DNA of 64,000 nucleotides from positions 186,001 to 250,000 of the forward strand of contig CAVZIE010000037.1 in assembly GCA_963775185.1 (NCBI GenBank), in the 5' to 3' direction. The stretch is from JAPSGB01 sp963775185. Its GTDB lineage: Bacteria; Myxococcota_A; Polyangia; Polyangiales; Polyangiaceae. Below, in pieces: positions 1 to 10,260 of the stretch (positions are counted from its first letter, which is position 1; each line of letters starts with the position of its first letter). Position numbers and translations under genes: made by a program. The notes under the pieces were generated by a model. The model made no database searches and was not told the origin of the DNA. It saw nothing but the letters and a program-made list of their open reading frames with translations.

Positions 1-762
1 GGCGGCAGCGGCGGCAACCAGGCGGTCGGCGAGGTGTACGGCCACAGCGCGACCACGCTGTACAAGCTGGAGCCGTTCTCCAAGACCGTGACCATCGTCG
101 GCAACTTCGATTGCCTGGGCGGCGCGGTCGCTCTGGGTGGCGGCATGTGGGACATCGCGCTGGACAAGAACGGCCAGATGTTCGGAACGGTGGGCGGCGG
201 GTTCACGGGTTCGCTGGTGGCCATCGACAAGGCGACGGCGCACTGCGCCGTCAAGATCCAGGGCACGTTCCCGAACTCGCTCACCTACCTGCCCGCGGGC
301 ACGCTGCTCCCGAACGACGAGGCGCTGGTCGGCTTCAACCAGGCGACCTACGTCCGGATCGACACCAACACCGGCAACGTCACCACCATCGGCAGCCTGA
401 ACCCGAACCCGACCGGACAGAGCTGGGAGTCGAGCGGCGACGTCGTCTCGATCATCGGCGACAAGACGTACCTGACGGTGAAGCCTGCCGGCCAGGGCGC
501 GGGCAGCATCGACTCGATCGTGGAGGTCGATCCGAAGACCGGGCAAGCCGTGAAGCTGATCGGCAGCACCGGCTTCAGCGACTTGTGGGGCCTCGGCTAC
601 TGGGCGGGCGTCGCGTACGGCTTCAGCTCGACCGGCCAGCTCGCGCAGATCGATCTGACGACGGGCGCCGGGACGGCGATCCCGCTGACCAACGTGCCGG
701 CCGGGCTATCTTTCTGGGGCGCGGGCGTCACCACCGCCGCCCCGACCCAACCCCCGAAGTAA
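1..762 (+). CDS. Secreted beta-propeller-like protein, 5' end outside window
   Basis: The reading frame is open from the first base, so the gene begins upstream; the GTG at 34 is internal. The visible start is a Gly/Ser linker (GGSGGNQ), as found after the lipobox in other lipoproteins of this window, followed by about 240 residues of repeated short strands with turns of the type DxxTG, which suggests a WD40/YncE-like propeller. The end is a Pro/Thr-rich tail (PTQPPK). No catalytic motif is seen. An extracytoplasmic lipoprotein of unknown role is the best reading. A strong Shine-Dalgarno sequence for the next gene follows 1 base after the stop. Confidence 0.6.
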   Translation, partial: GGSGGNQAVGEVYGHSATTLYKLEPFSKTVTIVGNFDCLGGAVALGGGMWDIALDKNGQMFGTVGGGFTGSLVAIDKATAHCAVKIQGTFPNSLTYLPAGTLLPNDEALVGFNQATYVRIDTNTGNVTTIGSLNPNPTGQSWESSGDVVSIIGDKTYLTVKPAGQGAGSIDSIVEVDPKTGQAVKLIGSTGFSDLWGLGYWAGVAYGFSSTGQLAQIDLTTGAGTAIPLTNVPAGLSFWGAGVTTAAPTQPPK

Positions 763-775
763 GAGGAGTGTCGCG

Positions 776-1207
776 TTGACGATCAAGTCGGTTTCGCCGG
801 AGGAGGCGCAGGAGCTGGTGCAGAGCGGGCACGTCTACGTGGACGTGCGCAGCGAGCCGGAGTTCGAGCAGGGGCACGTTCCCGGAGCGCTCAACGTCCC
901 GCTGCTTCACCTCGGCGCCGGCGGGATGACGCCGAACACGGAGTTCTTGCAGGTGATGCAGAACGCGTTCGCGACGGGCGAAAAGCTCGTCCTCGGCTGC
1001 CGCTCCGGAGGCCGCTCGCGGCGCGCCGCCGAGATGCTCGAGCAGGTCGGCTTCAGCGAGCTCTCGGAGATGAGCGCGGGCTGGGAAGGCTCTCGCGATC
1101 CCTTCGGCCGTGCGACTCCGGGTTGGAGCAAGCGCGATCTGCCCGTCGAGCCCGGCACGCCGGACGGCCAGAAGTACGAGGACGTGAAGGCGCGCAAGCC
1201 GGGCTGA
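776..1207 (+). CDS. Rhodanese-like domain protein
   Basis: This is a single-domain rhodanese of 143 residues with no signal peptide. Visible marks are the VDVRSEPEFEQGHVPGALN segment (residues 22-40) and the active-site loop CRSGGRS with Cys75, which in this family carries a persulfide. The likely role is cytoplasmic sulfane-sulfur transfer; the acceptor is unknown. The start is TTG, chosen because AAGAGGAG lies a few bases upstream and the domain begins immediately. A charged 30-residue tail follows the fold. Confidence 0.85.
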   Translation: MTIKSVSPEEAQELVQSGHVYVDVRSEPEFEQGHVPGALNVPLLHLGAGGMTPNTEFLQVMQNAFATGEKLVLGCRSGGRSRRAAEMLEQVGFSELSEMSAGWEGSRDPFGRATPGWSKRDLPVEPGTPDGQKYEDVKARKPG

Positions 1208-1225
1208 GAGCCTGAGGGCTCCGCG

Positions 1226-1822
1226 CTACTTCGGCTGCTCGCTCTTCTTGACACGGTCGTAGTCGTCGGCGGCTTTCTGGATCATCGCGTAGTCGCGCGC
1301 CGCCTTCTGCGCATCGGCGACGAGCGTCGCGGTGAACAGGGTGAGCCCCCAGATGCCGTTGTCGCGGCGGCGGAACGGGTAGCGCGTGCCGCGCACCGTC
1401 TCGACCGTCGCGCGCTCGCCGCGGATCTCCACCTTCTTGACGCCCGAGACGTCGCGTCGCAGCCGATCGAGCCAGCCGCGACGGCGCGCCTCGATCGCGA
1501 ACACGTCCGAGCCGTCGGGCGCCGCGGCGGCGTCGGCATACTCCTTCGCCAGCCGCGTGCGCTCGGGCTCGGGGTACGACGCCAGCACGCGGTCGCGCGA
1601 CTTCTTGCGGTAGTCGCGGATGGTGTAGCAGGCGTGCTGCGCCTCGGTCTCGAGGTACGCGAAGAACGCCTCGGGCTTGCCGCGGTTCACCGCGCTCATC
1701 ACGCGCAGATACGCCCCCTCCGGCGTGCGGTCGCTGGGATAGGTGAGCCAGGCCCAGCCAAACCACGCCGCCGGCACGAGCAGCACGCCAAGGGCTGCGA
1801 AAAGCGCGCGACGGCGGGTCAC
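1226..1822 (-). CDS. Membrane-anchored protein of unknown function
   Basis: The protein has 198 residues: a basic start (MTRRR), one hydrophobic helix (about residues 7-27) and a mostly charged soluble part. The soluble part has an NTF2/DUF4878-like layout, with a helical N-terminal half containing AYLRVMSAVNRGKPEAFFAY and strands with basic residues later (VKKVEIRGERATVETV). That likeness is only a guess from pattern. It is convergent with the rhodanese gene, 18 bases away. The helix suggests a periplasmic domain tethered to the inner membrane. Confidence 0.6.
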   Translation of the reverse strand: MTRRRALFAALGVLLVPAAWFGWAWLTYPSDRTPEGAYLRVMSAVNRGKPEAFFAYLETEAQHACYTIRDYRKKSRDRVLASYPEPERTRLAKEYADAAAAPDGSDVFAIEARRRGWLDRLRRDVSGVKKVEIRGERATVETVRGTRYPFRRRDNGIWGLTLFTATLVADAQKAARDYAMIQKAADDYDRVKKSEQPK

Positions 1823-1897
1823 GCCCGCGGCTTAGACTGCAACGCCGCGGCAGGCAAACCTTGCGTCGGCTGCCGTGTGACGCTAGCCAACCAGAAG

Positions 1898-2692
1898 ATG
1901 TGGCGTGGCTCGCGGATCGCGGTCGTGGTGCCTGCGTACCGGGAGGAACGCCTGATCGGCCGGACTCTCGGCAGCATGCCTGATTTCGTCGATCGCGTGT
2001 GGGTCGTCGATGACGCCAGTCCGGACGCCACGCTGGACGCCGTCCACGCCGTCGGCGATGCGCGCGTGCGCGCCGTGGCGCACCCGGACAACCGCGGCGT
2101 CGGCGCCGCGCTGGTGACAGGCTATCGCGCGGCCGTCGACGACGCCGCGGACGTGGTCGCGGTCATGGCCGGCGACAACCAGATGCACCCCGACGACCTC
2201 GCCGCCGTGCTCGAGCCGGTCGCGTGCGGTCACGCCGACTACGCGAAGGGCAACCGCTTCGTCCACGCGGACGCAGCGCACATGCCCGCGGCGCGCCGCG
2301 CCGGCGGCAGGCTGCTGTCGGCGCTGACACGCGCCGTCACCGGGCTCACCATCGACGACTCGCAGTGTGGCTACACGGCGATCTCCGCCGCGGCGCTGCG
2401 CGCGCTGCCCATCGACGAGCTGTGGCCGCGCTTCGGCTATCCGAACGACCTGCTCGGAATGCTCGCGGCGCGCGGGCTGCGGGTGGTCGACGTTCCGGTG
2501 CGCCCGGTGTACGCCGACGAGCAGAGCGGCATCCGCCCTTGGCACCTGGCGACCATCACCGGCGTGGTCGCGCGACGCTGGTGGCGCGAGCGCGCCTCGA
2601 CCGCGGCCGACGCGCCGGCGGATTTCCCGGTAACCGCCGACGTCGCCCGGGCGTATGCGGCGGACGGCCCAGCGCGGCGGAGGAAGTCATGA
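1898..2692 (+). CDS. Family 2 glycosyltransferase (DPM1-like)
   Basis: GT-A fold glycosyltransferase of 264 residues. The N-terminal nucleotide-binding strand reads IAVVVPAYREE, followed by VVDDASPD (about residues 35-42), an acidic metal site around MAGDNQMHPDD, and the acceptor-side segment DSQCGYTAI. The order matches polyprenol-phosphate mannosyl/glucosyltransferases. No C-terminal membrane helix is present, so it is probably peripheral. The ATG at 1898 was chosen because the fold starts right after it; the upstream open frame is antisense to the preceding gene. Its stop overlaps the next start (ATGA), implying translational coupling to the DM13 lipoprotein. Confidence 0.8.
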   Translation: MWRGSRIAVVVPAYREERLIGRTLGSMPDFVDRVWVVDDASPDATLDAVHAVGDARVRAVAHPDNRGVGAALVTGYRAAVDDAADVVAVMAGDNQMHPDDLAAVLEPVACGHADYAKGNRFVHADAAHMPAARRAGGRLLSALTRAVTGLTIDDSQCGYTAISAAALRALPIDELWPRFGYPNDLLGMLAARGLRVVDVPVRPVYADEQSGIRPWHLATITGVVARRWWRERASTAADAPADFPVTADVARAYAADGPARRRKS

Positions 2693-3195
2693 GATTCGAC
2701 TGGAGCGTCGCGCTCGTCCTGGGACTGGCCCTGGCGCCGGTGGCTTGCAGCTCGAGTAGCGACGGAGGCGGCGGCGCCGGATCGGGCGGCACGTCGTCCG
2801 CGGGGACAGGCGGCGCGGGCGGCGCGACGGCCGGCGCAGCGGGCAGCGGCGGGCAGTGCGCCGCCACCAATCCGCGCGTGGGCTGGGTCGCGACGCTGGC
2901 GCAGCATGAAGCGGGCGTGAGCGGCACCGCGACCCTGATCGACGACTGCACGATCAAGCTCGAACACTTCAGCTACGACGGCAGCGGCATCGCGGTCTAC
3001 CTGTACGCGGGCAAGGGCGGAGACTACTCGAACGGCTTCGCGCTCTCCGGCAACTTGCTGGGACAGACGTTCTCCGACGCGACGGTCACGCTGACGCTGC
3101 CCGCGGGCAAGTCGCTCGACGACGTGGACGGGATCGCCGTGTGGTGCGCGGACGTGAGCGTGAGCTTCGGCGACGGCATGTTCGCGGCCCCGTGA
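2689..3195 (+). CDS. DM13-domain lipoprotein
   Basis: Lipoprotein of 168 residues with signal peptide and lipobox APVAC, then a Gly/Ala/Ser/Thr linker of about 35 residues. The rest (about residues 65-168) fits the DM13 domain: GTATLIDDCTIKLEHFSYDG, VYLYAGKG, a TLPAG turn and the closing IAVWCADVSVSFGDG with its conserved Trp-Cys. DM13 domains are proposed to be redox-linked or electron-transfer modules; the partner here is unknown. Start overlaps the glycosyltransferase stop by 4 bases. Confidence 0.75.
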   Translation: MRFDWSVALVLGLALAPVACSSSSDGGGGAGSGGTSSAGTGGAGGATAGAAGSGGQCAATNPRVGWVATLAQHEAGVSGTATLIDDCTIKLEHFSYDGSGIAVYLYAGKGGDYSNGFALSGNLLGQTFSDATVTLTLPAGKSLDDVDGIAVWCADVSVSFGDGMFAAP

Positions 3196-3202
3196 GTCCG
3201 CC

Positions 3203-3754
3203 TCAGCCGTGCACGATGCGCGCGTCGAGCCAGTCGCGCCCGTAGTCGACCACGTCGACCAGCGGCGGCTTCTGCGTGCATAGCCGGACCAGCGCCGCGA
3301 GACTGCCCTTGGTCATCAAGCGGTAGTTCGCGTCGTCGAAGCAGGGAAACCCGCTGTAGTGGATCAGCGTGCCGCCCGCCGTCGGCTCGACCACCACGTC
3401 GCCGTCGCCGCGGCGGATCATCCGCCACATCGTCGGCACCTGGCGCAGCACGAACGCCGGCGCGCTCACCCGGATCAACACGCGGAAGAAGCGATTGACG
3501 CCGATCCGCGTGCACTCCTCCATGATCTCGCGGAACTCGCTAGCGTCGCCGCCGGCCAGCGTCTGCCGCATTCCGGCCAGGGCCTGGCCGAGCGCGCGCT
3601 CCGGATACCACGCCGACGCGAGCGGTTCGGTGATCGCCTCGTGGTGCTCGCGATCCATGTAGCCGAGCAGCGCCTCGAGCGCCGGCGCGCCGCCGTGCGC
3701 GAGCACGTAGCTCCGCGCCGTGACGAACCACACGCCCTTCACCTCGCTGCTCAT
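3203..3754 (-). CDS. TIGR02265/DUF2378-like protein
   Basis: Cytoplasmic-looking protein of 183 residues. Start (KGVWFVTARSYVLAHGG), the central WYPERALGQALAGM and a later Gly/Cys-containing strand region (GGTLIHYSGFPC) recall the TIGR02265 (DUF2378) paralogous family, which is largely restricted to myxobacteria and has no established biochemical role. The assignment rests on remembered motif order only. The gene runs towards the DM13 gene and is followed upstream by an inverted REP pair. Confidence 0.5.
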   Translation of the reverse strand: MSSEVKGVWFVTARSYVLAHGGAPALEALLGYMDREHHEAITEPLASAWYPERALGQALAGMRQTLAGGDASEFREIMEECTRIGVNRFFRVLIRVSAPAFVLRQVPTMWRMIRRGDGDVVVEPTAGGTLIHYSGFPCFDDANYRLMTKGSLAALVRLCTQKPPLVDVVDYGRDWLDARIVHG

Positions 3755-3755
3755 G

Positions 3756-3823
3756 TTGCCGGTCCGGCGCGGAACCGGGCGCGAGGCGCCCGCCTTTCGC
3801 GGTTCCGCGCCGGACCGGCAAAC
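3756..3823. repeat. Inverted pair of REP-like elements
   Basis: Two arms, TTGCCGGTCCGGCGCGGAA and its reverse complement, face each other around about 28 bases. The whole can fold into a long hairpin. It fills the gap between the TIGR02265-like gene and purB, both on the minus strand. The same ~20-bp unit recurs throughout the window. Confidence 0.85.
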
Positions 3824-3833
3824 GGCAGATCGG

Positions 3834-5132
<1,299 letters not shown>

Positions 5133-5235
5133 GCTGCGGCACGCCTAGCGCAGACGCCGCGCCGCGGCCACCCTCGGCGAGGCTCGGTCCTGGTCGGGCC
5201 CTCGCTTCGAGGCCGAGCAATTCTCGCTCAGCCTC

Positions 5236-8200
5236 TCAGTGCCGCCGGATCGTCGCGCCCGCGACCGAATACGCCTCGGCCGGCACTTCCGCGGAGGTGT
5301 CGTAGCGGCAGCTCATGGTCCGGTATTGCACGACCGGGCCGCGCCCGTCGGACACGCTGCGGAAGAGCCACGCGTGCTCCAGATCGTCGCTGGGCAGGAG
5401 GGCGTGCTCGGCTTCCGTCCGGCCTTCGTTCATCTGCAGCGGCACGACCTCCGCGTCGAGCACGGCGACGCACGGCGCGCCCGGTGTGCCGTACATCACG
5501 GCTTCGCCGGTCATGAGCAGGCGCAGCGGCTCGTTCGCGTCACTGACGATCACCGGGTGGCGCGTCCCGGCGAGGAACGGCTGGATCGCGCGCGGCGTGC
5601 TGGCGCGCTGGGTGGCGCTGCAGCGCGGCGGGCGGTCCGGGTAGTCGAGCTGCGTGGCCGCGGCGATCGGCGCGTCGAACACGGGACCGTCGGCGCGTAG
5701 CGGGAACGCCAGGCTCGATCGCGGATCGCCGTCGGGCGCGCTCAGTGACACGAGCAACGCCGGACGCCCGGCGACGTAGGTGAATCTCGACCACTGGTTC
5801 AGCCCGAAGGCAGCCGGATCGCCCAGGCCGGCCGCGAACGCGTCGAACACCCAGTGGCCGTCATCGCGTCGGGCGCGGACCGCCGTCTGGGCGTGCTCCA
5901 CCCACAACATCGGGACGTTCGTCGAGCCGATCCGGACGACCTCGGCGCCGCCGCTGGTCGGCATGTCCACCGGCGGCAACGTGGCGACGCTGCGACCGTC
6001 GAGGAAGAGCGCGGGTTGGCGGCCGTCGGCGAGCGCGTGGACGCGTGCGACCACGCCGCCGCTGACGATGCTGAGCAGCCCCGGGCGCGCCAGCTGCGCG
6101 CGGCCGCTGCCGCGCACGTAGTCGCCGGGAACGTACGCCCCGGCGTCGCTGATCCGGCCGCGCTGGACCTTGCCGCCCTCGAGCAGGTTGACCCACGCGA
6201 CCTCGACGTCGCGCAGGTGCGTCGTGCCGCCGGACGCCTCCGGCGTCACGTAGCGCAGCGCCGCCGTCCCCTCGACCTGTCGCGTCGAGTAGTAGATCGC
6301 CGTGGCCTCGGGGCGGCGTGGCGCGGCGAGCAACGTCACGCTGTCCAGTCGCGGGTGCGCGCCGCCGATCCCCTCGACCATCGACACGATGCCCTTGTCG
6401 TCGTCGTACGCCGTGCCGTGCCAGGCGACCTTGCCGATGGCGGCATCCCCGGCGGTGGGCGACGCGAGCAGACCGGGGATCGGGTGCCAGCCGCTCTCGT
6501 CGAGGCTGCACGGAGATCGGCGTGCGGAGCTTGCGCTCCACGATCGGCGACAGGGCTTGCTTGGGCGGGGCCAGCACGCCCTGGTCGTCGTCCAGCTGCC
6601 CGCGCCAGCCGATGCGCGACAGCTCGCCGCCGATCACGCAGCCGCCGACCCAGCAGCTCATGTCCACGCTGCAGTCGTCGGCCTTTCCGCACACGTCGAC
6701 GGGCAAGCGCCCGATCGGCTCCCAGCTCGCGCCGCCATCCAGCGACTCCCACGCCTCGTTCGAGCGCGGCGACAGCGCCAGCGCGCGCGTCCCGGCAGCG
6801 GCGAGCATGCGCGAGTTGTCCGGCGCGTGCGCGATCGAGACGGCCCGCCCCTCGTCGTCGGTCACGACCAGGATCGTGCTCGAGTAGCGGCTCAACACCA
6901 GCGCGAGCGCGCCGTCTTCGGCGGGCTGCGCGGAGACCACGCGCAGCGCGCCGGAGTTGCGCTGGTAGTAGTAGCCGTAGCGCTCGTCGGAGTACTCGTC
7001 CGCGGAGTACTCCGGCGGAAGCTGGTCAATCTCGTGGGCGTCGAAGGTCCGGCCTCCGTCATGCGACGTGAACACGGCGAGCGAGCCGTTCTTGGTGCGC
7101 CGTCCGACGGCGTACGCGGTGCGTCCGTCGACGCTGAAGGACAGCGCCATGGCGCTGTCCTTCAGCGCCGGCGTCGCCGACGGCGCGAGCTCGAGCGCCG
7201 GCGTGGCCTTCGGCTTGCTCGTGGTCTTCGGCTTGCTCGTGGCTTCCAGCTTGGGCTTGTCCTTGTCGGCTTTCTTCTTGGCCGTGCGACGGTAGAACAC
7301 GCCGCCGGGGCTGCAGCCGCGCTCGGATGCCTGCGGCGCGCACACGCCGGTCAAGAGCAGCGCTCCGCCCCTGCCGACGGCCAGCTCCAGATCGGCGAGC
7401 CGCGCCTTGGGCACGAACGGCTCGCGCTTGAAGTGCTTGCCCGCGTCCTCGCTCCGGAGCAGCTCGAGGTTCTGCACCGTGCCCTCGGCGGTGGTCGATC
7501 GCGCGCACGCGACGTACAGGACCTCGGCGAAGCCCGCCATGCGGACCGCGTGGCAGCCGTCGAGATCGGCAAGCTCGCGCTGCTCGAGGCGGCCGGCGAA
7601 CGGACCGCTGACGAGCTCCCAGCGCGTGTCCCGCTTGGGCACCGCGGAGATCTCGACGTAGCGGCCACCGATGACCGCGGCACGGCCGCCCGCCATCGCC
7701 CCCGCATCGGGACCGCGCGCCGGCGCGACCGGCAGCTTCCAGCTCGTGGCCGGAGCGTCACCCGTGAGCGCCGGGAACGCATCGGAGGCGCCCGGCGACC
7801 AGCGCCGGGTCCCGAGCACCGACTCCACGGCGATCGTGGACGGCGGCACGCGCCGGACCCCCGACGCGCCGAACGGCTTGGTGTCGACGCGCGTCCAGGT
7901 CGCGCCCTTGTCGCGGGTCGCGTACAGCGCCTCGGGCACCGCGACCGCGAGACCGCGACCGTCGCTGGCCAGCGCCACGTCGGCGAAGCGCGTCTTGCCG
8001 GGACCGACTTCCCGCCAGGTCGCTCCGGCGTCCGCGCTCTGCACGAGCGCGCCGTCGCGCCGCCGGACCCCGACGATGGTCTGGGCCGCGGCGCTGGTGC
8101 GCGCCAGCGGATCGAGCGGCGAGCTGGCCCGCACGAACGGCCCCACCGGATCGCGCGCCTCGTAGCTGGTCCCGCTCTGCCCGACGAACAGCCAACCTTC

Positions 8201-8518
8201 GTCGACCTTCAACACCGACACCAGCGTCTCGGGCGCGAGCTGGGCCGCGGCCTCGGCCGTGTGAGCGCGCGTGTCGACGAGCCAGCGCTCGCCGTTGCCC
8301 CCGGCATACAGCTTGCGCCCGTTGCCGAGATCGACAGGCGCCCCGAGCTTGGCCTCGTGACGCGGGTGGAAGCTCCAGATCGCCGGCGACGGATACGTCG
8401 CCTGCGCCGCGCCAACCGCGAGCAGCGGCGGCCGGTGGTGCACCGGCCCGCCCAGACCGGCGCTGCACGCGCCGAGCGCCACGGCGCCCAGCGCCGAGAT
8501 GGATCCGCGTCGCCTCAT
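5236..8518 (-). CDS. Asp-box propeller lipoprotein, apparent frameshift near 6508
   Basis: About 1,090 residues when two overlapping frames are joined. The first frame (8518 down to about 6508) starts with a lipoprotein signal (lipobox ALGAC) and contains BNR/Asp-box turns such as SEDAGKHF, SHDGGRTF and SLDGGASW, typical of sialidase/sortilin-type beta-propellers. A Lys/Pro/Thr-rich linker lies in the middle. After KLRTPISV sense continues in the +1 frame (SLDESGWHPIPGLLASP) down to 5236. Either a one-base assembly insertion or a real frameshift explains it. Start ATG overlaps the stop of the phosphoesterase gene (ATGA). Predicted outer-membrane-attached; substrate unknown. Confidence 0.7.
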
Positions 8519-9705
8519 TCCGCAGCGGGCATGCTAGCGCCGTCCGCCGCGCGCAGCACGAGCACGGCGATCTCGGGCGGAATGCCCAGCCGCAGCGGCG
8601 GACCGGTGGTCCCGAGGCCGGCGTTTACGTACAGCGCGCTCGGCCCCGAGCGCACCAGGCCACGCGGCCGCTGGCGCGAGAGCGTCGCCAGGTTCAGCCG
8701 ATCGCCGAAGCCGATCTGGCCGCCGTGGGTGTGGCCCGACAGCACCAACGCCACGCCGCGCCGCGCCGCCTCCTCGAAGAAGTCCGGGTAGTGGGACAAC
8801 AGCAAAGTCGGCGCGTCCAGCGAGCGCCCTGCAAGCGTGCGATCCAGATCGGCCTTGGCCGTGAAGCGATCGTCGATGCCGGCGACCACCAGCTCCGCGC
8901 CGGCGCGCCGGACGCTTCGCCACTCGTTGGCGAGCACCACCGGACCCCGGCGCGCGATCGCGGCGGCGAGACCTTCGGCGTCCCACTGATCGTGGTTGCC
9001 GAGCACGACGAACACACCGTCCGGCGCGCCGAGCCGGCCCACCACCTCCGCCGCGGCGTCGTTGAAGGCGGTGCCGCTGGTCACCAGATCGCCGGTGACC
9101 ACGACCAGATCGGGGCGCGCCGCCGCGGTGAGCCGGACCCAGCGCTCGCCCGTCGCCACGCCGTCGTAGCTGCCGATGTGCAGGTCGCTGAGCTGGGCCA
9201 CGCGATAGCCGTCGAACGCCGCCGGCAGGCCGACGATGTCGACGTCGATCTCGCGGACGACGACGCGGCGGCGCCGCCACCACACGCCGTACGCGCTGAT
9301 CGCGAGTCCGAGCGCGTACGCGATCAACGCGGCGCGCGGCAGCGCCGGCGCGACGCCGATCGCGGCGACCACGCCCAGCACCGGCACGAACAGCAGCGTC
9401 CCGAGAAACGCGGCGCCCCAGTGCCAGAACATCGGCTCGTCCACCAGGCGGACGACCCAGCGCGGGCGCGGTTTGTCGAGCGCGACCGCGTGCAGGCGAA
9501 GCGCGGTTCCGAGCCACAGCGCCAGCGCCGACAGGGCGGCCACGGCCGGCGAGGCGACCGCCGCGAACGCGAGCCCTGGCACGACGTGCACCGACAGCGT
9601 GACGCCGTGCGCAATCCAGACGAACCGACGCAGCCGCCGCCGGCGCGAGTGCGCGCGATGGCGCGGTGAAGCGCGCTCCCTGGCGCGCAGCGCCTCAGTC
9701 GCCAA
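8515..9705 (-). CDS. Membrane-bound calcineurin-like metallophosphoesterase
   Basis: Protein of 396 residues. The N-terminal 145 residues hold about four hydrophobic helices. The phosphoesterase domain carries the complete dimetal set: DLHIG (D174, H176), GD at 205-206, GNHD (236-239), SHYPD (304-308) and GHTHGGQ (324-330). This layout matches YkuE/YaeI-type membrane phosphodiesterases, some of which act on lipid substrates such as UDP-diacylglucosamine; the substrate here is not known. The TTG start overlaps the end of trxA by 11 bases. Its stop overlaps the next start, so trxA, this gene and the propeller lipoprotein probably form one transcript. Confidence 0.88.
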   Translation of the reverse strand: MATEALRARERASPRHRAHSRRRRLRRFVWIAHGVTLSVHVVPGLAFAAVASPAVAALSALALWLGTALRLHAVALDKPRPRWVVRLVDEPMFWHWGAAFLGTLLFVPVLGVVAAIGVAPALPRAALIAYALGLAISAYGVWWRRRRVVVREIDVDIVGLPAAFDGYRVAQLSDLHIGSYDGVATGERWVRLTAAARPDLVVVTGDLVTSGTAFNDAAAEVVGRLGAPDGVFVVLGNHDQWDAEGLAAAIARRGPVVLANEWRSVRRAGAELVVAGIDDRFTAKADLDRTLAGRSLDAPTLLLSHYPDFFEEAARRGVALVLSGHTHGGQIGFGDRLNLATLSRQRPRGLVRSGPSALYVNAGLGTTGPPLRLGIPPEIAVLVLRAADGASMPAAE

Positions 9706-10018
9706 TCAGCGCGATCAGGTTCTTCTTGGTTGTAAGCCCGACGTGCTGCGCGGCGCGCTCGCCGTTCTTGAAGATCATGATCGTCGGCACGCCGCGGACG
9801 CCGTACTTGCCGGCGGTGACGGGCGCCTCGTCGACGTCGAGCTTGCCGACCTTGATCTTGCCGGCCAGCTCCTCGGCGACCTGATCCACGATCGGGGCCA
9901 GCGCCTTGCACGGGCCGCACCAGGTGGCCGTGAAGTCGACGAGCACCGGCACGTCCGCCTTGAGGACTTCCTGCTCGAAGTTGAGATCGTTGAAAGCCTG
10001 GACGTTCTTGCCTGCCAT
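9695..10018 (-). CDS. trxA: Thioredoxin
   Basis: Standard 107-residue thioredoxin. The active site WCGPC is at residues 33-37 and the cis-Pro loop reads GVRGVPTIMIF. It reduces protein disulfides in the cytoplasm and is recycled by thioredoxin reductase. The ATG at 10018 is preceded by GGAG at proper distance; the longer open frame upstream is not family-like. First gene of a minus-strand operon with a metallophosphoesterase. Confidence 0.96.
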   Translation of the reverse strand: MAGKNVQAFNDLNFEQEVLKADVPVLVDFTATWCGPCKALAPIVDQVAEELAGKIKVGKLDVDEAPVTAGKYGVRGVPTIMIFKNGERAAQHVGLTTKKNLIALIGD

Positions 10019-10115
10019 GGTTGCTCCGTTCGAAAGGAAGCGGAACATAGTGCCAGGACCCGTCCAGGGAAACCCCGGGCTGGCCCAGGTCGCGGAATCG
10101 CTCGTCTTTTCGCGG

Positions 10116-10176
10116 GGTCCCGCGCCGGACCGACACCCGGCCGGCGATCCGGGAGATGCCGGTCCGGCGCGGTATC
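10116..10176. repeat. Inverted pair of REP-like elements in a divergent gap
   Basis: Left arm CCCGCGCCGGACCG and right arm TGCCGGTCCGGCGCGGTATC face each other over about 20 bases. The pair lies between the divergent trxA and the cysteine-repeat lipoprotein gene, about 85 bases from the latter's start. Confidence 0.8.
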
Positions 10177-10260
10177 GCCGGGTGCGACCCGCGCGGTCGT
10201 GACAATCCGCACCTCGACCGCCCACCTACCCATGTGGCGAACGCAGTCGAGGTAAAGAGC

